DNA of 64,000 nucleotides, taken from the NCBI GenBank assembly GCA_012845835.1, contig JABAKD010000019.1, forward strand, positions 7,522,994 through 7,586,993. The letters run 5' to 3'. Below, piece by piece: positions 12,121 through 23,120 of the stretch. Position numbers and translations under genes: made by a program. This DNA comes from Undaria pinnatifida. Lineage: Eukaryota; Sar; Phaeophyceae; Laminariales; Alariaceae. Position 1 is the stretch's first letter. Each line of letters opens with the position of its first letter. Below the pieces are notes generated by a model. That model saw only the letters and a program-made list of their open reading frames with translations. It made no database searches and was not told the DNA's origin.

Positions 12121-12755
12121 TCTGTGCAAAAAGAGGGAATGAAACATGTACCCTCTACGAGGAGAAAAGCCCGGTTTGCATCCAAACCTTACGTACGTAC
12201 GCGGGGATAGGGTATGCAGAAACCCAATCCCCGGGGATGTTGCGGAAACCCGGGGATTTGCCTTATATGTGCCCAAGGCCAAAAAAGTTTAAAAGGCTTG
12301 CCACGCGCGACACACTGCACAGATCGCGACCAAACCTCCGGCACCGTGAGCCCGACGGTCGAATTGTGCCCACCCCACCCGACGTTTCGGACAAAGGTGC
12401 GAGCACGAAAAGATGTGCCCAAAGGAAGAAAAAAAATCACAATTATACATATACATATGCCGGCCAAAAAAACATAACTAAACTATTTGAGATTTTTCAT
12501 ATCATATCATATGGGGGGGTATATACAGGGTAGGGTGATATTGATACCAGGCTCTAATGCGTATAGCTCTCGCACCTTTGGAAGGCATAATTTATTATAG
12601 ATTGCAGTTCTCAACTAAGCGTGGGTGGCATGTGCCACCGAAGCTTTGCAACTATGGCCCAGATCCGAGGACACAGCCATCTGCGCAAGCCCCCACAACG
12701 GCGACGCCGCTCGGGTAGGCGACGCTCCACACGGGTCGGAGGTCGGAGAGGACAA
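12121..12755. other. Gene-free stretch
   Basis: A CCCCGGGG-containing block at 12,200-12,260 and the fragment shared with 1,928-1,950 (at 12,541-12,562) are the only structures seen. Confidence 0.4.
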
Positions 12756-13285
12756 ACCGGAAAGAAACACGCGAATACATTAACCCTGTCGGGAGACCAT
12801 GGCCCAAAACGCTGACAGGGCACGACTCTTCGGAGATTGCTTCGCAGATCTCAACGTCAAGGCGTCGCTTAGGCACTAGGGCGCTGAACGGGCGGGTGGA
12901 TCCTCGGACGCTGGGCGTTTCAGGCGAAGGGGGGGCACGCCCCGGCGAAGAAGCATTGCGGAAAGGCGGTCAGATGCGGTAGAGGTCCGCCGGCAAAAAA
13001 AAATTCGGGTTCGCGTCTGTCTCAGTTCGTAGGCGAACCTGATCATTCTTTGGTCTGCGGATCTCTACCGCCTCTGACCGCCTTTCCTCGCGGCTTCTTC
13101 ACTGTGGCGTGCCCCCGCCTCGCCTGCAACGGCCGTCTTCGCGGGTCCGCCGCTCAGCGCCGTAGCGCCTGCGCAAGGCCTTGACGTCGAGATCTACGAC
13201 AAGATCTCCGAATTATTGTGCCCTATGAGCGCTTTAGCGCATAGTCTGCCGACAGGCCGTGCGTCTTCGCGTTTTTTTATCCTCC
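12755..13285. mobile_element. Foldback (long inverted repeat) element
   Basis: The left arm (about 12,755-12,995) is the imperfect reverse complement of the right arm (about 13,050-13,285), with a loop near 13,000-13,045. Matched blocks are CCTGTCGG, TCGGAGAT, CTCAACGTCAAGG/CTCGACGTCAAGG, GGCACGCC, GAAGAAGC and AAAGGCGGTCAGA-GCGGTAGA. The element is more GC-rich than its surroundings. No transposase frame and no clear target duplication were seen, so it resembles a non-autonomous foldback or MITE element. Confidence 0.8.
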
Positions 13286-13829
13286 ATAATCTTGACCCCG
13301 TACCCTCGAGAAGCGTCGACTACCCAATAGGCGTCGCCATTTTGGGGGCCTGTGTGGACGGCTGTGTGCTCGAATCTGGGGCGTAGTTGGAAAGCCCCGG
13401 TAGCACATGCCATCCAGGCTTCGTTGAGAACTGCCATCTATCAAAAATTGTGCCGAGAGATGAGAGAGCTATGCGCATGTAACTTACAGGGGCTCGTATG
13501 GCATGTACGGGAGAAACTGTGATGGAGCTACAACCGTACGCATCTACTGTTAACGTTGCTGTGGAGTTGTACAGCAGCAGCTGTGATGGCACGCTTCTAC
13601 GGCGCTGGGCTGTAGGTCATCGCGTCCCAGAGTTGTTTTTTAGACCGTTTTCTCGCATTCCGCCGCATAGAACTACACATTTTTGTATTTTTCCGAGAGG
13701 GCTAAGTTGGTACATCCCTGACTTCTCAAGACCTCCCACTTGGACATCGACTCCTTTCGTTATTTGCGGAACGGTCCAGCTTTTCTTCGATTTCTTCCTT
13801 CACCTTTTTTTTGGTTGCACGAAACATCA

Positions 13830-14500
13830 TACCAGATCCCAGCTGAGCTCAGCTTGGTTCATCACTCAGTTCATCAGCGCACCGCAGCGCTAGCTCAGCA
13901 ACGCAGCACCGTGCGATGTCGTGCCCTGCCGTGCCCTGCCGTGCAGTGTGGTACTGTGCGGTGCTGTGCTGTGCCGTGCTGCGTGCCTTGCTGTACTTCC
14001 TCTTTCGTACTTTTTCGTACATGCCAGGTATCATTCTAAGTATACAACTTATCGTACCAGGTCCCAGCTGAGCTCAGCTTGGCTTATCATCAGCTCAGCT
14101 CAGCTCAGCAACACCCCGCAGCGGTAGCTAAGCAGGGCAGCGCCGTGCGCGGTGCCGTGCCCTGCCGTGCCCTGCCGTGCGGTGCGCTACTGTGAGGTGC
14201 TTTGCCGTGCTGTGCCGTGCTGCGTGCTTTGCTGTACTTCCTATTTCGTACATGTCAGGTATCGTTCGAAGCGTCACACCATGTACCGGCACTACTACAC
14301 CAACCAGGTTTGTACGCACTGCATAGTTGAATCACAAAAAATGCACTCTCAGCTCAGCGCAGGGCAGCGCCGTGCGGTGCCGTGCCTTGCCCTGCGGTGC
14401 GGCGCTGTACAGTGCTGCGCTGTGCTTTCTTTCGAACATACAGCAGTACCAGGTATCATGCAATGTACCAGGTACCAGGTACCGGTATGTACGTGTGCAC
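13830..14500. repeat. Three diverged tandem units with GTGCC/CTGCC-rich cores
   Basis: Units start near 13,830, 14,053 and 14,340. Each has a CAGCTGAGCTCAGC-type segment, then a low-complexity core of CCTGCCGTGC motifs, then (in the first two) GCTGTACTTCCT-TTTCGTAC and a CAGGTATC tail. The cores create long but meaningless open frames on both strands. Confidence 0.85.
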
Positions 14501-14790
14501 TCGTCTTTTGCTTTCTTTTTGATCGCTTCATTTGATTGTCCTCTCTCGGTTCTCTTCATATTTTTTTTCTTCGCAAATTGGACCCGTATACTGCCAATCA
14601 GAACGTGACATCGCCAACGGCTCTGCACAGGTAGCTCTTGGCATTATCAAATCGCTAGTTGCACCAAATCATTGGGCTCTTCTTTCTGACCCCTTCACAT
14701 TTAGTTGTGTTCTCCGGCCCGTGTTTTTTCTTGCACCAGTCCAACGGGCGGCGTCAGTCGCCCGCGGACTGGAGCCCTTGTACAAACATA
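14470..14790 (+). repeat. Dispersed repeat C, copy 1
   Basis: Matches 33,955-34,265 in the same orientation. Shared blocks are GGTACCGGTATGTAC, TTTTCGCAAATT or TTCTTCGCAAATT, ACTGCC-ATCAGA, TAGCTCTTGGC, TATCAAATCGCTA and AGTCGCCCGCGGA/AGCCGCCCGCGGA. This copy reads CGCTAGTTGCACC where the other has a 6-bp insertion. Confidence 0.9.
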
Positions 14791-14959
14791 CGCTGTTCGG
14801 GTAGTTGGCAAGTAATCGCTGGCATTCTCACGCTTTCCCCAAATTTCCCCCTCTCATCTTGGACATGAAGACGCCTCCACGTGCCACACCTAACACTCCC
14901 TCCCGGAACCTTCTCGCACTACCATCCTCCATCTGCGAACAGTACATACAACAATAGCA

Positions 14960-15500
14960 CGCTATCACCAGATGTGAGCAGTCATATATTATGCGGGTGG
15001 GATCTGTGTGACCAACACCAAAGATCATTCGCTGCCCAAGATACTTACTCGCCTATCACGTAGCAGGTATCATGTATCAGTACATCAGTTAGTTTCTATT
15101 GTTATCGTTGTGAGTCTGTCTCAAAGGTGTTTAGGAGGTGTGGTCGAGCCTCTCGCATGGAGTAGACAGAGCTGCACAGCATACACAACAGGTGTCAGGT
15201 TTGTGATGAAGCTTAAGTACACACGAATGTGTAAAGCAGCAGTATTGCATTTACTACTACGGCAGTCACTCTTGATATTCTCCGTGGGCAGTGTGGGCAT
15301 CGCGCAGAGCGCTGTCTATCCTTGGCAGTATGTCTGATCTTCATCCTTCGCCACCATGCTTTTAACGTGTGTAGAGCGCTCTCAATTCTTGGTATTGTGT
15401 TTGACCCCCATCCTTCGCCACAATGCTGCTAATTTTCTTGGCATCACGCGAGTCTGCGACCGGCGGCCGTCCAGGCTGCCGGCGAAGCCCCTTGTATTTA
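14960..15500 (+). repeat. Dispersed repeat, inverted copy of 1-700
   Basis: Order of matches: GTGAGCAGTCATATATTATG (14,976), GGATCTGTGTGACCA (15,000), the CTCTCGCATGGAGTAG block (15,152) and the GACCGGCGGCCG block (about 15,460). A short internal tandem repeat (CATCCTTCGCCAC-ATGCT, at 15,340 and 15,408) is specific to this copy. Confidence 0.75.
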
Positions 15501-15939
15501 ATATGATACTCGAATAGATACGAGTACCTCGGGTATTCTAAATCCCTTTGGGGGGTTATTTTCTGTTTTGGTCATTGCTCAGACGGCTATATTTTCTTGA
15601 CCGCAGTTGTTTTACCCCCGCCTGAAAATTTCTGCCTCAGGACCCCGACGGCCATGCGCTCGCGGCAGTGCCTCCGCACATGTCACCCGTTGCCATCTGG
15701 GACGTCTCACGATCCTGCTCGCCAAGCTCGGCGAGCAAACCCGGAAAAAGTCCTCAAAAGTTGGCCCCACTTGTTTAAAGCCTCAGGTCCCTGCATACAC
15801 GACAATCTCGCCCAGTATACTGATGCAGTTCAGTATATACCAGTGGCTGTTGTCCAATACCAAGTCAAATATATACTCAATTATTCCAGTGTACTGGCCG
15901 CTCGACCAAGTCTCTACAAGTCGAAAATCATCAACATAC

Positions 15940-16175
15940 CTGGTGTACGACAGCAATAGAGGCAATCAATACAAGTTATCGATTAATTTTTGCGATTGTT
16001 TGTGATCATACTTGAACCGCCGTAGTCATGGTTTTTTCATCCCGCGACTAATAAACATACCTGTTATACTACAGCATTGGAGGCAATCAACACGAACTAT
16101 ATATTAAATTATGTGATTGTGATCATACTCCATCCGCCGAGGTCATGGTTATTTGATTCCGCGATCATGTAACTA
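15940..16175. repeat. Two-unit tandem repeat, about 120-bp period
   Basis: ACAGCA-T-GAGGCAATCAA occurs at about 15,950 and 16,070, followed each time by GTGATCATACT, CCGCCG-GGTCATGGTT-TTT and CCGCGA. Confidence 0.85.
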
Positions 16176-16339
16176 GTCATGGTTGATCAACAGGTACGTG
16201 ATAAAAAGGCCGAAGTAATCAATAATCAAATCGTTTTGGTCACCTGCCAGCACGAGCATTCGTATCGACGAGCCAATAACCATAATCTTCTCGAGGATAG
16301 ACCCAATGATAACGTGGACACTTGCTCGCTGCGTAGGAC

Positions 16340-16975
16340 ATCGATCAACATAAAACCTTCGATGGCGTCATGTTACTTGATGTGGCCCTTCCTGATGGGG
16401 TCTGTCGGCCGTGGTGTGCCTTTGTCGCGAGATCGAAGGTCAGTCGTGAGCTGAAAGCTGCACGAACGAGTATTTCGTACCCGGTATCATAACAAAATCC
16501 AGCCAATGCACTGTCTTTTTATCAACTATGATATCAGTATATCCCGATGCGTGGAGACGAGCTTTGCGGTAACAATATACAAGACAGAGATACGCATAAT
16601 TCATATACGGCAAGCAAGGTGGTTTGGGCAACTCTAGTGTCAAATGTAGATGTATACGATAACGTGAAACATTCGACGCCGTCATGAAAGTTCATGTGGC
16701 CTCGTCCGGATAAGGGTCTGTCGGCCGTGGTGTGTTTGTGTCGCGAGACCGAAGGTCGATCGTTAACTGAAAGCTGCACGAACGAGTATTTCGTACCCGG
16801 CATCATAACAAAATCAAGCCAATGCACTGTTTTATCAACTCTAATACCAGTATATGCCGATGCCTCCTAGAGAGACGAGCTCTGTGCCCACAAACTACAA
16901 GACAGAGGTACACATATTGCAAAAACAGCAAGGTAATCTGGGCAACTGTAATATCAACGTAGATGATGTGCTGGT
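16340..16975. repeat. Two-unit tandem repeat, about 307-bp period
   Basis: GGGTCTGTCGGCCGTGGTGT occurs near 16,399 and 16,706. Each is followed by AGCTGCACGAACGAGTATTT, ATCATAACAAAATC and ACAAGACAGAG. Open frames in the two units (sharing FVQLS and HWLDFVM on the minus strand) are broken. Confidence 0.9.
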
Positions 16976-16999
16976 GTAGCTAGGTTTACTCGTATGCCG

Positions 17000-17460
17000 G
17001 TTTTGCTTTGAATAGTGTAGTGTCCAGCAGATATAATATATGATAAAAGGCAGCAGCAGCAGAACAGCGGTAGCAGTGCTTGCTTATATTCTCAACCTCA
17101 GCAATCAATGATCCGCCCCGGTCTAAGAGTTCAGGGAAAACGGTATATGAGGGACCCCTCCAATTTGTATAAACAAATCGTTGTATGGTCTGTCCAGGAC
17201 AATTTGTTCATTTGTTTTTTTGCGATAACTTTTGAAAAAAACGATTTGAAAAGTGAAACAACTTTCGCCGTGACCGCGGCGTCGAGCTTCGTCGATATCC
17301 GATGAGTTTTTGTTGTTTTGACGAAATGACACATTTTTGATGAAAATGATCCACGGAGCCCTACCCCCCCCCCAATGTATACCACGGAACCCCCTAACCA
17401 CACCACGGAACCCCCCCTTTCACACAGCACGACATCGTTGCAATGAATTAACCCTCAATA
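17000..17460. other. Gene-free stretch
   Basis: Contains a C-run (17,366-17,374) and three spaced CACGGA-CCC motifs (17,353-17,420). No gene is supported. Confidence 0.35.
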
Positions 17461-17468
17461 ATGGATCG

Positions 17469-17948
17469 TTACGGACTATCCCTCCCTTTATATGCAGTTG
17501 CTTCGCGTAATCGTAAAGCTCCATTCCCCAGCCAGCCCGCCATAAACATCGCCATCCGGGGTCTGGAGGCTTCCACCGAAGCCTTTTTGCGCCGGTGGAT
17601 CGTGGATCGCGAAAGCGGAGGTTGCGCCGCACGAGGATGCGGCGCAAACTCGGGGCAGAGAGACTGTACGCTGCGAACCGCTGCTCCTGACACCCCAGCA
17701 GCGACGGACCTGAAGGACAGTGTAGCCTGACCTCCACCTGAAGCGGCACCAGCATCTTCGTCGCGCCAGTCCTCGTCGTGGTCATCGGGTGGTGCGTCAT
17801 CATCGACGTCCATGCGAGAAAAACTGCTGTCCTCCAACGGCTCCGGTGCATCGCCGGAGGGAGGAACAGCAGCTGGTTGACGGCTCTGAAATGCGCCGTT
17901 GCTGCTCCTTTTTGGGAAGCGCCTTTTTTTAATCGGGCGACCCATCAC
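17469..17948 (-). CDS. Hypothetical protein or first exon, basic then acidic N-terminus
   Basis: A 159-residue open frame. It starts MMGRPIKKRRFPKR, a dense basic cluster like a nuclear localisation signal. A proline/serine-rich stretch follows, then an acidic run (MDVDDDAPPDDHDEDWRDED, about residues 46-65) and a Gly/Ala/Ser linker. Its base composition is higher in GC than its surroundings and its residue composition is protein-like, unlike neighbouring chance frames. I recognise no domain. It could be a complete small protein, the first exon of a longer gene running leftward, or the N-terminus of a transposase-derived protein. No splice partners were found. Confidence 0.35.
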   Translation of the reverse strand: MMGRPIKKRRFPKRSSNGAFQSRQPAAVPPSGDAPEPLEDSSFSRMDVDDDAPPDDHDEDWRDEDAGAASGGGQATLSFRSVAAGVSGAAVRSVQSLCPEFAPHPRAAQPPLSRSTIHRRKKASVEASRPRMAMFMAGWLGNGALRLREATAYKGRDSP

Positions 17949-18099
17949 TGCTGTTGGTGCTGAGCGCCGCTACAGCACGCGCAGGCGTACGCTGCACCCT
18001 CGCACAAGGTCTACGTGTGTGGTGTGTGGCTGGGTGTGTGGCAGGAAAAATTTCCCGCCCAGCGGCACAACAAAGTGCGGATATCTCGCGAACCAGATT

Positions 18100-18375
18100 T
18101 TTTTATGAAAATCGGAAAAAAGTTCAGTCTGGGGATTTTCGAGAGGAATCGATTGCCGTGGTCTAATTTAAAATCGTACGGTTGGTTATCACAGGAAAAA
18201 GCGAACAAAATGGCCTCTAAGATCCAGTTTTTCGCCGATAACTTCTTCAATATTTACTCAATTCAAAATCGGAAAAAAGTTCCGTCTGGGAAATTCCAAG
18301 AGCTGTCCAAATCCGGTCTCAGAATTGTGTTCCGACAATCAACCACCCCAGGAAAAAGCGAACAAAAAATTCAGG
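18100..18375. repeat. Two-unit tandem repeat, about 158-bp period
   Basis: AAAATCGGAAAAAAGTTC starts at about 18,107 and 18,265, and each unit ends in CAGGAAAAAGCGAACAAAA. Confidence 0.85.
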
Positions 18376-18399
18376 TTATTTGCAAACAATAGACGAATG

Positions 18400-20270
18400 A
18401 AGAAAAAAAAAAAAACGGTCTCCATACGAACCTGCGCCTGGAGACAGGGCGTTTGCCGGTACTTTCGGTTTTGGGAACAACCACCTGTGTGCAGAGAAAA
18501 GTGCACCTAAGTGCAGGTTGAAATTGTGAATAATTGGCCGCGGACAGACCATATATCTGTATCTAAGGTGGCGTACGTAATATTTTCCGTGTTTAAAGGT
18601 TGTTGGCTTGGTCGAGCGTGTAAAGTTATTTACATCTGTCTTCTCTTTTGGAATATTCTTGGAAGGAAAGGTCTCCGTACATCCAACTGTTTGACCACCT
18701 TTTTGTTTTCTAACCAAGACTAAAACGAAAAACTAGGCAAAACTATGGATATTAATAAGACATGCGAAACAGCATGGAAATTCAGGGGATTTGGGGGCTT
18801 GGAATTAACTTCGTTAGAGCCCAGTATTTGAAATCACTGATGGGAAAATATCGCTCTGAAGATGACCGCCACTGCTGCTGCTTTTGACAGCAGCAACAGC
18901 AGCTGTGCAGTTCTCTTGTAGCCAGCCGAGAAGGCAGCACTACGCGCGTGCTGTCGTCGTGCATGCCCTCACAATGCAAGTCTGTATTGTTAAGAGGTGC
19001 TCTGCCGGCGGTTGGTGCATTTCCACTATACGTATAGTTCGAAGTCTGTATCATATGCACTTTTTTCTGGCTTGCTGTTCTTCGGCGGCCGAGGGGTTTT
19101 CTCGCGCTTTCGGCTGCGGGGCAAGCAAGGCGCCCATCGGCATATTCTCGGCCGAGCTCCGTAGGGGTGCTCTGAGCATCCAATATCGCTGAGGTGGCTC
19201 TTTTTGACGAGGGGTTGCGTTAGGGCCATGGAACACCCCCCTCATTGTTTTTTTTTTTTTTTTTTTAAATACGTTTTGTTTTTTGTTTTGAAATAGCCAA
19301 TAGCCCGCTCAATTCTCACCTTTTTCAATCGCTCCCTACTTGTAGGCAGTCCAATTTTTTACCCCCCCGCGGTAACAGCAGCAGCAGCAGTACACATCTG
19401 TCCAACATCATATCTGTTGTACCAAGCCCTTTGGTGTACACCTCGCACCGTGCCCTTCACACACCTCGCCCGACAAAATTGCTCGCTCCGTCCGTCTTTC
19501 GGGAGATTGCTGCGTATTTCTCAAGCTGGCGTGCTCCCACCTGGAAGGGAGTCGCACCGGGCAAGGCTCACAGAACAAGGCCCATACTGCCGCCTTTCTC
19601 GCTGTGCAGATCCACACCGCCCCTGGTATTGCTGTGCATCTGGCATCAGGCACGAACCACACTGCATGCCCACGACTGACTGCCTGGACGACTCTATGTA
19701 CAGCAGTAGTCGTAGGAACCTTCGACGTTCCATACCGGTGATTCCCAGACACGTACCTGATAAAAGACCGCATGCAATGGCAGAAGTCTCCCATATTGTA
19801 GATTGGCAAGTTTTTACGAACGCTCCCTATAAGAAACGCAGCGAAACAACAACACGGACGCCCAACGATGCAGTTCAATTACTGTTCAACCAAACGCACA
19901 TCATCGGACCACATGCTACCAGGAACATGAAGTGTACAACAGCTCATACACATTACTGGGACGCCTGTGTTCCTCATTTTCGACTTGCGACGCCCGCCGG
20001 ATATCAAGCCAAACATATCCCGAAGGAGAACCTTGTAATATCTATAACTCGAAGTACGTACCAATCTCGCATCCAAACAAGATCATACCATGCGCTGAAG
20101 AGATGAGCCTCGGCAATCCATCGAGCACGCGAGAGCACCAAAACACATCGAACAGCTTATTGCCCAGGGAAAAACAGGGTGATGATTTAGATCGAGGCTG
20201 GGGCTACCCCAGGCGATTCTATGTATTTTACAATCCTACATTAGACTAGTTACCAGTATGTGGGTGGGTT
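18400..20270. other. Gene-free stretch
   Basis: Contains a T-run (19,248-19,266), a C/G-rich patch at 19,362 and short CAG runs. A 229-codon plus-strand frame (19,417-20,106) has an unremarkable composition, no recognised domain and an equally open antisense frame, so it is not called. Confidence 0.35.
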
Positions 20271-20274
20271 ACGG

Positions 20275-20500
20275 TGTACGGGTCAGGAGATTTGCACTCT
20301 CGGGTCGGGTCGTATCGGGTCAGGAGATGTTCGAAATATCAGGGATCGGGTCGGGTCGGGTTGGGTCGAACTCGAAGAATAATAGGTCTAACAGATTCGG
20401 TCAGGTCGGGTCCGGTCGGGTCAGATGATGTTCGCACGGATCGCGTTGGGTCAGGCTTAAAATCTAGAAATCGCACAGGTCGGGTCGAGTCATGACCCGC
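20275..20500. repeat. Degenerate GGGTC / TCGGG array
   Basis: Dense imperfect repetitions of GGGTC on the plus strand (for example GGGTCGGGTCGGGTTGGGTC near 20,348), becoming sparser to the right. It looks like a minisatellite or an interstitial telomere-like tract. The host telomere repeat is unknown to me. Confidence 0.8.
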
Positions 20501-21617
20501 GAGATACGAGTCATGCCACGGGTCGGACCGCGTTGAACCTCGAGTTGTTTCCTGCTGACCCGTGAAACGGACCGGCGAATCCGATACTTTGAAACCTTAC
20601 GTACCGCTCGCTCCCCGAAGGTGTGGGTTGGGCTATCTCTTATAAGACGGTTTCTATATCCAAAATGAAAGGCATTCCCACGCGCGTGCTACGAGAGAGG
20701 TAGAACTTTTTGGCTTTTTTTGTTTTGCTCAGTGGTGAGGCTCCTTAACCCAAATCGTCGGAATATTATTCTTGTTTCGAAATATACACATATATTATGC
20801 CTAGGCCATGGGTTTGTCTATCGGGTTGCATTTTTACTTCTCCCCAAAATCAGTTCTTGGGTGAGGTATACGGCTCCTCCAGTGAGAGCCTTGAAAAGAA
20901 AATGGTTCACACTTCTCCCGTAGCACGTGCCCCCCCAAGCCGCAGAACCAGACGGGCAAAATCGGGTCGACAGCCCTTACATTGAAACCCGAATTCTAGG
21001 CATTGTTTTTGGACAGAGTTCTCACGAAATTACCAACGATAGCGACCGCTTGACTACGTCCTCATTCGAGTTCGCCGCACCAGAGCATCTCAGCGCACGC
21101 AGATGAATCTTTGTATATATGTGGGGCGAGGGAGAACACGCCATGTGCGGTTCGCGCAAAGAGGGTTGTCTTTCCCCTCGCTCTCGTCGATGTCGCGCTT
21201 CAACAACAACGACATGTCGCAGACGACAGCTGTCCACGTGCTCGACGACAAGTATGTGTTCTGCATTTGGCGCGCGAATGCCGCAATCGCGACTGTAAAG
21301 AGGGTGGCAAGACTCTCGCAGTCGTCACCATCACTATTCGACCCCATCCGCTCGTGGTGATGCCCAAGGTGTGTGGGACGCAGCAGCAGCAGCAGTACGA
21401 GTACACCTATGATACGTGCTGGTTGCTAAGCAGATGCGTCTTCTTGTGTCTTGCACTGCTGTTTTCGGCATTTTACCACGCTTGCTGCCCACGACGTGTG
21501 GGAACCCGTCATTATGCGAATCCAGACGCCATTGTCGGATACGATTTTATCCCAAACCCCCATTTCCGGGTGGAGGCCGTGCCGAAGACGATATCCGAAA
21601 ATGGAAGCCTGAAAAAT
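20500..21617. other. Unassigned stretch
   Basis: At 21,090-21,360 both strands carry protein-like frames, for example the plus-strand QTTAVHVLDDKYVFCIW. Neither matches a family I know and no splice structure was found. The stretch may hide an exon, but I cannot support a call. Confidence 0.3.
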
Positions 21618-21968
21618 CACCGGTTTCGGGTCCATAAGGGTTGCAAACCGGTTTTTGGGATCCGAAAACGTCCACTTTCGGGTTCAGTAAACGGTCTTAC
21701 TAGGTATAAGAGATGGCCTTAGGTCTCTGTTGTGCCGATATTAATTTGGTATCATGATTCAAACATTTAAAAAACGCCGTTAAATCTATGCGTTCACCGG
21801 TTTCGGGTCCATAAGGGTTGCAAACCGCTTTTTAGCATCCGAAAACGTCCCTTTTCGTGTTCAGAAACGGTCGTACCAGGTATAAGAGATGGCCTTAGGC
21901 CTTTCTTGTGCCGGTATTATTTGGTGTCATGATTCAAACATTCAAACGCCGACAAATCTATGCGTTCA
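21618..21968. repeat. Two-unit tandem repeat, 177-bp period
   Basis: Unit 1 is 21,618-21,794 and unit 2 is 21,795-21,968. Both begin CACCGGTTTCGGGTCCATAA and both contain GGTATAAGAGATGGCCTTAG and AAATCTATGCGTTCA. Confidence 0.95.
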
Positions 21969-22103
21969 TGACCACATCCATCCAGACCCACTACAGCGTG
22001 TTTTTATGTGCTTCTATGCATGCGATTGCCTTTGTTGGTCGGTGTGCTACTTGCCCAGTTACTTGCCCGGTTGCTCGCTATTCGCTAGCTATTCGCAGCT
22101 ATC

Positions 22104-22432
22104 TGTAGGCACGCCTAGGTCAGGCAGGGTCTATTGACCAGAGATTATCCCCCCTTGGCCTGAGAGGGGTTGGTCAGCACCATTCAGGTGCTATCAAGAG
22201 AGATAGGTTGTTCTGTATTAGTTTCAAACACGAAAACTCCAGCGATCTTGAACTTCATCCCCGATCCCTATACAAAAATCCAGAAGAGGATACAAGGAAA
22301 CCCCTATCGTCTTCAGGTCCAATTAGCGTTCACACCTCACGTCGGAACCTCAGTAGTCAATCGCCACCAAGAAAATCAGCTGTCGTCTCTTATTACCAAC
22401 ACTGCACACTCTCTGGTGCGCTACTGTCCACA
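22104..22432 (-). repeat. 3' LTR of the retrotransposon (left)
   Basis: Starts TGTAGGCACGCC and ends GCGCTACTGTCCACA on the plus strand, with TG...CA termini. The sequence to its right (TTGCCCCCAAAAGC) reads on the minus strand as a short purine-rich segment and could be the polypurine tract. Confidence 0.92.
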
Positions 22433-22960
22433 TTGCCCCCAAAAGCGAGTTGCTACTCGAAGTATTAATAGTTCATAAACAATCTTTGATCAAAAGTAAG
22501 TACCAGATACACAAAACACATCAAAGATAATCGTTTTTGAATTATGAATGCCACACACATCGATACCGTACCCAATGATTACGAGTCATGAAACATTACA
22601 ATACTTCACAAGAACATTCACACACGAACACCAGGCACAAATGTGCATTTAAACAGCAATGTCGTCAATAATACGACATGGGAAACCGTCGTTTTTCGCA
22701 AGAAGTACCTCAAAGTAAAATATCTTGTCTTACACGCGCATACAACACGCTAGAATAACATTAATCAAAATAACGTACAAAGAACCAACGAAAACAACAC
22801 CGTCAAAACAATCCAGGACGGCCTTCGCGCAGTTTACGCGAAAACCGCCGAGAAGTCACAGCGTAATACCACATTGCCGCTTCAGTTCGTCCTCACTCCC
22901 CGTTCCTAACTTACGCAATTCTGACTTCTCAAATTGAAGAGCCGCGTCCCATATCTTCGC

Positions 22961-23120
22961 TTAGTCCCCCCACGTATTATCTTCCTTGCCGAATCCAACC
23001 CACTCTACTTGCACCTCAAAACCAGATCCTCCCTCCACAATCGCCAAATCCACAATTGCTGCGATCTCGAACTCCTCATGCGTGAAAGCATGTTGGAAAA
23101 CTATTCTAAATCGGCAGTGA
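22961..23120 (-). pseudogene. Chromodomain of the retrotransposon polyprotein (fragment)
   Basis: The minus-strand frame reads EEFEIAAIVDL...VQVEWVGFG followed by EDNTWGD. The spacing matches a chromodomain: an initial E-x-E, then V-x-W-x-G-(Y/F), then E-x-N-T-W. It is in a different frame from the preceding integrase C-terminal segment and a stop follows directly. In chromoviruses this domain guides integration to marked chromatin. Confidence 0.75.

Noticed and set aside
13740-14535. Cys/Ala/Val-rich open frames on both strands
   Set aside because: They are translations of the GTGCC/CTGCC low-complexity cores in tandem units.
19417-20106. 229-codon open frame on the plus strand
   Set aside because: No recognisable domain, composition of a chance frame (many Arg, His, Ser, Cys), and a comparably long antisense frame over the same bases.
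21103-21722. Overlapping plus- and minus-strand frames of 85-203 codons
   Set aside because: Some segments look protein-like, but the strands compete, no family was recognised and no exon boundaries could be defended.
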